The notes under the pieces are model-generated. The model searched no databases. It saw only the letters and a program-made list of their open reading frames with translations, and was not told the origin of the DNA. Positions 23,514-29,000 of a stretch of DNA of 29,000 nucleotides are shown in pieces. This DNA comes from Apostichopus japonicus (Eukaryota > Echinodermata > Holothuroidea > Aspidochirotida > Stichopodidae): assembly GCF_037975245.1 (NCBI RefSeq), contig NC_092568.1, forward strand, positions 29,952,001-29,981,000, in the 5' to 3' direction. Both the position numbers and the translations under genes were made by a program. Within the stretch, counting starts at the first letter, position 1. Every line of letters starts with the position of its first letter.

Positions 23514-24137
23514 GTTTGGTTCAAAAACAGAAGAGCTAAATGCCGACAACAGCAGCAGCAACAACAAAGAGATCAGCAAAACGGTGGCACGGTGGTTCCT
23601 CCCATCACTAAACCGGTCCGTCCTGCTAAGAAAAAATCCCCTACCAGGGAAACGCCAACCTCCACAGGAACAGATTCACCCAAAAGCAACACCCCATCTT
23701 CTGCGAGTGAGAGTTCATTCAAGACCTCCCCAGTCGCTACCATGCCAAACAATAACACCATATGGAGCCCTGCCACCATTCCATCCCAGTCGATGACTGA
23801 CCAGATGACGGTATCGGCAAATAGCTGTATGCAGCACCCGGCTTACAGCATGAACCAGGCGGCAGGTTTCCCTCACCAAGGGTACCATCAAACAGCTACA
23901 TACTTTGGTGGTCTAGATTATCTGGCGGTACAGCAATTCCAAGGAACGCCGCTCAATCAACTTGCACCAGGGATGATGGGCAATATTAATGGTAGCCATA
24001 TTTCGCAGCTGCAACCCCCAATAGCACATATGGGTCACGGTGGACATAATTTAAGCTCCATTCTTCCTCCATCGAGTACCGCGAATGCCGATTGCTTAGA
24101 AACCAAGGATCAAAATTGGAAGTTTCAATCATTGTAA
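23514..24137 (+). CDS. otx: otx last coding exon: homeodomain helix 3 end, polyQ and C-terminal region
   Basis: It follows a long T-rich tract ending CACAG and runs 207 codons to a TAA. It opens with VWFKNRRAKCRQQQQQQQ, which completes the homeodomain with lysine at position 50 (residue 112 of the 315-residue form), the residue that gives TAATCC-type DNA preference. The seven-glutamine run (23547-23567) mixes CAA and CAG codons. Then come a basic KPVRPAKKKSPTR stretch (about 141-153), a Ser/Thr/Pro-rich linker, the IWSP motif (191-194, part of the conserved Otx WSP block), a Tyr/Gln/His-rich region with YFGGLD (238-243), and the final WKFQSL matching the Otx tail motif. The tail motif occurs once, whereas vertebrate Otx proteins carry two related copies. 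Confidence 0.97.
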   Translation, partial: VWFKNRRAKCRQQQQQQQRDQQNGGTVVPPITKPVRPAKKKSPTRETPTSTGTDSPKSNTPSSASESSFKTSPVATMPNNNTIWSPATIPSQSMTDQMTVSANSCMQHPAYSMNQAAGFPHQGYHQTATYFGGLDYLAVQQFQGTPLNQLAPGMMGNINGSHISQLQPPIAHMGHGGHNLSSILPPSSTANADCLETKDQNWKFQSL

Positions 24138-25540
24138 TAAAAAGACAAAAAGAAAATGAAAAAAAAAGGACATAAGTGAAAAATCTATTCCTAGACTGAA
24201 TTATTATTATTATTAGTTTTATTTTATTGTTTTTCTTTCGGCAAGGTTGAGGAAAAACACTATCGGAAAAAAAAGAAAAGAGAGATTTGAGTGTGAAAGA
24301 ACGAGAAATGCAAACTATAAAATTACGACTCATCAGGGACTTTATTTCATATATGGATGAAATGTACGTCGTGTACTGTTAGCGAGCAAACAGGCAGACA
24401 ATCAGCGAAATTTTAAATGGATTGACTGACTTTTCGTTATACTTTGATGTTAAAAGGTTTTCACCAAACATTTCTCCTTCATTTGATGAATATCACCAGA
24501 GAAGCAAAGTTAATTTAAGTATGAGGACACCGAGAAGACACGCAACTCTTTTTGCTCATTTTCGCAAGAATATTAAATGCACCCCACCCCCACCCCCACC
24601 CCACGGCCCATCTCCTCCCATCTTAATGTTGCATTATTACTTCTTTACAACTTTTGTTCGTGATGGGGGGAATCTTAAAGGGGTAAGCAACTCGAGCTTT
24701 GGAGCTCTTTAATGCATCTCTGGACATTTTGACTCATTTTTTTCTTTGTCTTTCTTCAAGGGTCCTTCACTTACCCTTGATATTAATTTTGAGTTTCGCT
24801 TTCAAATTCCTAAGATCATGCAAGTGAGAGAGAAAGAGATAGAGAAGGGTGAAAACTATCCATATTTTTTGGTATAATATGTTCACTCGGGGGTTTATCT
24901 TTAAAGAGACGGGACCAGCAGTTCACAATCTTCAAAGCTAATTTCCACGAATGCATATATTTATTTTATTGTTTCTTTGGGGGGGGGGAGGGTGAAGGGG
25001 TGTGGTGGCCCGATTTTCGTAATTTGTAAATAATGTCAACCACAAAAAAAGAAGATGTTTCATAGTGTACAAAACTTCAACCAAAGTATGTTTATTATTT
25101 ATTTTCAAAAAACAATTTGTCATTAAAAGTATAATGACCACATTTGGAAAATACAGGGTGTATGTTATATTTGTATATTACAGTTTGTCACCATGACAAC
25201 GTTCGGGAAATTCAATCCCGTTTTAAGGTATATGTTTCCCATGCACCCCTCTTTTGATTTATAACATTTTTTTATGCTTTGGTAACGTACGTAACAGCTG
25301 GGTTGTGTCGACAATGCAACGACTCCCGTCAAGTAACACTATATACACAGTGGTTTACGTTTATTACTTCCATTACAATAGGCTACCATGTACAACCATA
25401 CACAACCATATACAACCATATACAATACACAATTATAAAAAAAAATAAGAATATAGTACTGTTCCTATTGGAGATTACAGCGGATGTAAAATATCTCGTA
25501 AAAAGTCTCGTTATTCTCCAAAAAAATAAAAAAATAAAAA
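24138..25540 (+). other. otx: presumed 3' UTR and flank of otx
   Basis: Begins with A-rich sequence and an ATT repeat at about 24202-24216. One AATAAA overlaps the stop codon (24136-24141), too early to serve. The next clear hexamers are ATTAAA at 24572-24577 and paired AATAAA at 25525-25530 and 25533-25538. The real cleavage site cannot be chosen from sequence, and otx 3' UTRs are often long. A C-rich (CCCCCA)n patch lies near 24582-24602 and a G run at 24979-24988. Confidence 0.4.
25391..25430. repeat. decamer tandem repeat, TACAACCATA-type
   Basis: Three ten-base units (TACAACCATA, CACAACCATA, TACAACCATA) followed by a decayed fourth (TACAATACAC). Confidence 0.85.
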
Positions 25541-25810
25541 AGGGTTAGGCAACACCTATATGCAATAATTAGTACAATAACCTATGTAACTATCCTATGG
25601 CTGTAGACTATCACATAGTCTTCACTAGTTTGTGTAAAGAATAGCTACGGGATTTTGTAACTGCCGTGTTTTATGTTAAGACCAAAAACTAGCTCATTGT
25701 ACTTCCATGTGGGAGTCGAAAATATAACTTATCGTGTTTGTATAGGAACATGGCACTATATTTATATTTTTGTGAATCCAGTAGGGAATTAAATATTCTG
25801 CTTGTATTAG

Positions 25811-25840
25811 GTTATATATGGTTACATATGGTTATATATG
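25811..25840. repeat. decamer tandem repeat, GTTATATATG-type
   Basis: Three ten-base units (GTTATATATG, GTTACATATG, GTTATATATG). Read on the opposite strand they resemble the decamers at 25391-25430. Confidence 0.85.
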
Positions 25841-26562
25841 TTTTCAAAACACACCCAGCTGTTAAACAAATAAGAAATTATTTGGACAGATATTGTCCAT
25901 ATATAAGTTGTGTTTTCCTTAACGAAACCATTATTTTCTCTCCCAATTTTCTACAGAATTTTATCCTTTGCCCATGTTGTATACGCGGGTGATGTTTTAA
26001 TGTAAGTTTATCACGTGTTCATAAAAGAGACGTTATTTATACTATGTAATGAAATACTTCTTCTACTACACACAAGATAGAGTTAAAAGTAATAAGATAA
26101 ACTTCTCTTATTTTGCTCTTACAAGAAAACTTACTATTCGATTACATAATAATAGATATAAATTTCATATTATTTTATCGAAATAGGTTCATAAATTTTC
26201 TGCTACTTTTCGATAGGTTTTGCATGTGATTTCAATATCACCATAACAACCTATTGAAAAAAGGTTAAAATACAGTTACGATTCATATTTTCAAGTTTTT
26301 AACTTTCATAAGTGGCTGTAAAAAAAGAAAGAAAGAAGGACTCTTTATATTCGGACATATTCCATAATACTTTGTGCATAGTACACTGAGACACGATTGG
26401 CCATATGCCACACCATCATTTGTAACGTCATGATTTCCAGCGTTGAAACAACCAAGTATTGATATAATTTATGTAAAAGAAGAATACCAAAATATTCCAT
26501 TAATTTGTTTGGTTAAGATTTTATACGTCGATAAATAAGCGTTAATGTTTCGACAAGTACCA

Positions 26563-26612
26563 CCCCTTTTTACCAACTGTGGTCATTTCTTGAAACCACA
26601 CAGTTAAAGGGG
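26563..26612. repeat. imperfect inverted repeat
   Basis: CCCCTTT and AACTGTGGT on the left pair with ACCACACAGTT and AAAGGGG on the right, with small bulges and a short spacer. It could fold as a stem or be the remnant of a small inverted-repeat element. Confidence 0.5.
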
Positions 26613-27279
26613 AAAAATACTCGTTTACCCTCGTTTAATGAATATTCATTTCGTAATTATTCATGATTTAAGAGGGAGTTGAGCATAAACTTACACGGCG
26701 ATCTCATACTGTGTATAACGACGATATACACACAGAGATAGTATATGTAAATAGTTCATTTCGTTGTCTAAGGTAAGAAAAGAAAAATAAAGTATTAATT
26801 TATTTCTATTCAAATTTTTTGAGTTAACCATCTCCATACAAAGTGAGTATTTTAGCTATTCCGTAGACGCAAGGAGCAGTTGTTTTTGTTAAGATTTCTT
26901 CCCCTCTTCGTTCAAGTACTATTTTCTGCACCACTTATTGGATTCGAAAAGAAAAAAATCAATAAAAAAAGCTTCTAAGCTGCACCATAAATGAAATATT
27001 TAACTCTGCTTCTTTTTTTTTTCTTTTTGAACGGTAACGAAAACATTCGTTTCCCTATAATTGGCAAGTACTCCGGTACTACCGCTCACCCCTCCCGCCC
27101 CTCCCTCTCACAATTGGATTAGGTCATTTGTGGAATTAAGTACTTGAAGATTCGAATATAAATATCATTTCGTCGTGAGCTTTATGATGTTAAAGAAAAA
27201 TGTTAATTGACATCCGTGTTGCCCACGCTGGAGACATCATTTTTCGACGTTCTAACTGGCCACGGACCTGTCCCTTCAG

Positions 27280-27291
27280 CCCCCCCCCCCC
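27280..27291. repeat. poly-C run, 12 C
   Basis: Uninterrupted 12-base C run followed by further C-rich sequence to about 27362. Confidence 0.95.
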
Positions 27292-27978
27292 ATGTGCATC
27301 CCTAAGTGAAGAAATTCCCGTCCCCAACTCCCCCACTCTCCCCCGGCCTAGTTTGGTCCCCCAAAAGTTAAGATGTAAATAATTCTGATTTATTAATCAC
27401 AAAACTTTGAGTTAAAATACGCAAGTCAAATGAACAATGAAGTGCTGCCAGATCTAGACTTACTCAAGTCGTAACTACCGTGACATCTTTCAGATAGGGT
27501 GTACGACTCCCTTGGATGTTCAGGACGTTAATTTTCACAAGTGCTTCTATCACATAAGCCATTGATCATGGTTTGGTTTGGGTTTCCTTTATCAGTGTAG
27601 GTCGTTAACATTATACTAGTAAAATTTTCACTTTAAAGAAGAGTCAACAATTTTGAAAGTTTGAGACTTCAAAGGAATCCTCGAAAAGAACATGGACGGG
27701 ATCTCTTAACGATCATTGTTTTCTTCATTACTCTCCCGCTCTCTGTCTCTCCCTGATGACATCACTCAAAGAAGACAATGCAACTCCTATGGAATGTTCA
27801 AGGCATGCAGATGTTATACAGGTGAATAACTATTACTAACTATACTGGAATCTCTTTTAAAAAAATATCATCGATTTTGTTCTCATCTTTTAGTGTCGTT
27901 CCAGACGTCCATTGTATTCACCATTGGTTATGAAGAGAGGTATGTAAAGACACATGACGGAATGAAGCATATCCATGT

Positions 27979-28003
27979 ACACACACACACACGCACACAC
28001 ACA
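27979..28003. repeat. (CA)n microsatellite
   Basis: CA dinucleotide repeat with a single CG interruption. Confidence 0.95.
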
Positions 28004-29000
28004 GAAGTAGTAGAGGGCACACTTCAACAATGCTAAAATCTCTAGACTGAGCAAGCTTTCTGATGTAATACATCACACATGTTATACCCACAATTCAGCG
28101 TTCCATTGACTTACACACTAAATTTGTCACTTTCCAAGCTACTGAAGCATCGATAGAAGTTTTCAACTGGTATATCCTACCCACCACATATCCGATGGTT
28201 TGGCCTACCATGGCACCTACAAATGTCCATACCATAACCGTTTATGCCTTTGAGCTATTAGAGAAACACGTTTAGCATACTGAACCCCAACCCTTCCGCC
28301 TGCTCGCTCGGAGAAATATCCACCACATTTATTCTATAGGCCTACTTATGCTGTTACTACTTAAAGGCATAGGAAACAGTGATGAAGAGTTAAAATATGC
28401 CAAATCAAGCATTGCGTTAGGTCATTTTAGGTCTATCTTCGACAAATGGTTAACTTATTGACGTTACTATCGTTGTGCATTATACCCATATAGGAACGAA
28501 TTTGGTATATATACCTATATAGAAGCAAGAATCGAAAACACAAAATGCAAATGTCAAACCTCGGGGTTCTTCGCACTTATCATGTGCCGGATTCTGAACG
28601 AAACACGTGAGGTGTAGCTCCGGAGGGGTTTGGGATTGTGGGTTGGGGGGGGGGTGGGAGTCGTTCCTTCAATATTGCCCACTTGTATTCTCTGTACTAT
28701 CAGTTCGCGATAATTAACATGCAGAACTGTGTATTCAGTTCGGTATTTCGAATTCATGATAGGCAGAATAACCTATGCAAGAGACAGAAACCCTTTTTAT
28801 CATTCCCAAAAGAAATATTGATATTATTATTTTCCGTTCATTGTGACCATGCATGTGAACAAGAAGTTAGATCTTGAGTTTAGTTTAATTCCTAAAAAAA
28901 AATAAACTGATAGGATATAATTCCACCCAATCTTAAGCAGTAGGGCGAACGGCGAGGTTACAGGTATGTAATGAAAACTGGGTTATTTTTACGTGCTTCA

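Larger units (their letters stand above)
25541..29000. other. downstream region without a supported gene
   Basis: No open frame with a recognisable domain on either strand, and no RNA gene signature. It is AT-rich, with decamer and CA repeats, C/G runs at 27280-27291 and 28645-28654, an imperfect inverted repeat at 26563, a 12-bp palindrome ATGAATATTCAT at 26638-26649 and an octamer at 28545-28552. Donor-like words (for example at 26772 and 28959) are not enough to define exons. Confidence 0.6.

Noticed and set aside
24136-24141. AATAAA as the otx poly(A) signal
   Set aside because: It overlaps the stop codon, leaving essentially no 3' UTR.
23986-24333. 115-codon antisense frame over the otx stop
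   Set aside because: Mostly antisense to A-rich UTR and coding sequence, giving Phe/Ser/Ile-rich low complexity.

Overview
The window carries one clear gene: an orthodenticle-class (otx) homeobox gene on the + strand, spread over four recognisable exons between about 10.9 kb and 24.1 kb. The homeodomain is read from two exons joined between homeodomain residues 46 and 47. It has lysine at position 50 and a glutamine run straight after it. The C-terminal exon carries the Otx marks IWSP, YFGGLD and the ending WKFQSL. The host is an intron-rich, AT-rich animal. Upstream exons that give different N-termini recall sea urchin otx (alpha and beta products), so I infer an echinoderm or close relative. 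Sea cucumber is only a guess from base composition.

Layout. 1-10.8 kb: no coding sequence I can support; microsatellites, poly-G tracts and scattered candidate regulatory words. 10,952-11,123: N-terminal exon A, matching the classical Otx start (GMPPYSVNG and HPAMQYP blocks). 16,101-16,169: exon B, a 69-nt exon with good splice sites and its own ATG, in the same phase as exon A. 18,941-19,092: homeobox exon. 23,514-24,137: last coding exon. 24.1-29 kb: presumed 3' UTR, then sequence without a recognisable gene.

The reading frame supports at least three products: A + homeobox + C-terminal exon (315 aa), B started at its own Met (278 aa), and A + B + rest (338 aa, because exon B is phase 1-1 and a multiple of three). 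No transcript data are available here. The splice forms are inferred from frame, phase and splice-site quality.

The most interesting non-coding signals are a cluster of four K50-homeodomain words (GGATTA/TAATCC, the kind Otx itself binds) just upstream of exon B; four identical copies of the palindrome ATGACGTCAT, three of them shortly downstream of an otx exon; and a 14-bp POU-type palindrome in the intron before the homeobox. Homopolymer G/C runs of 9-14 bases are far more common than base composition would predict.
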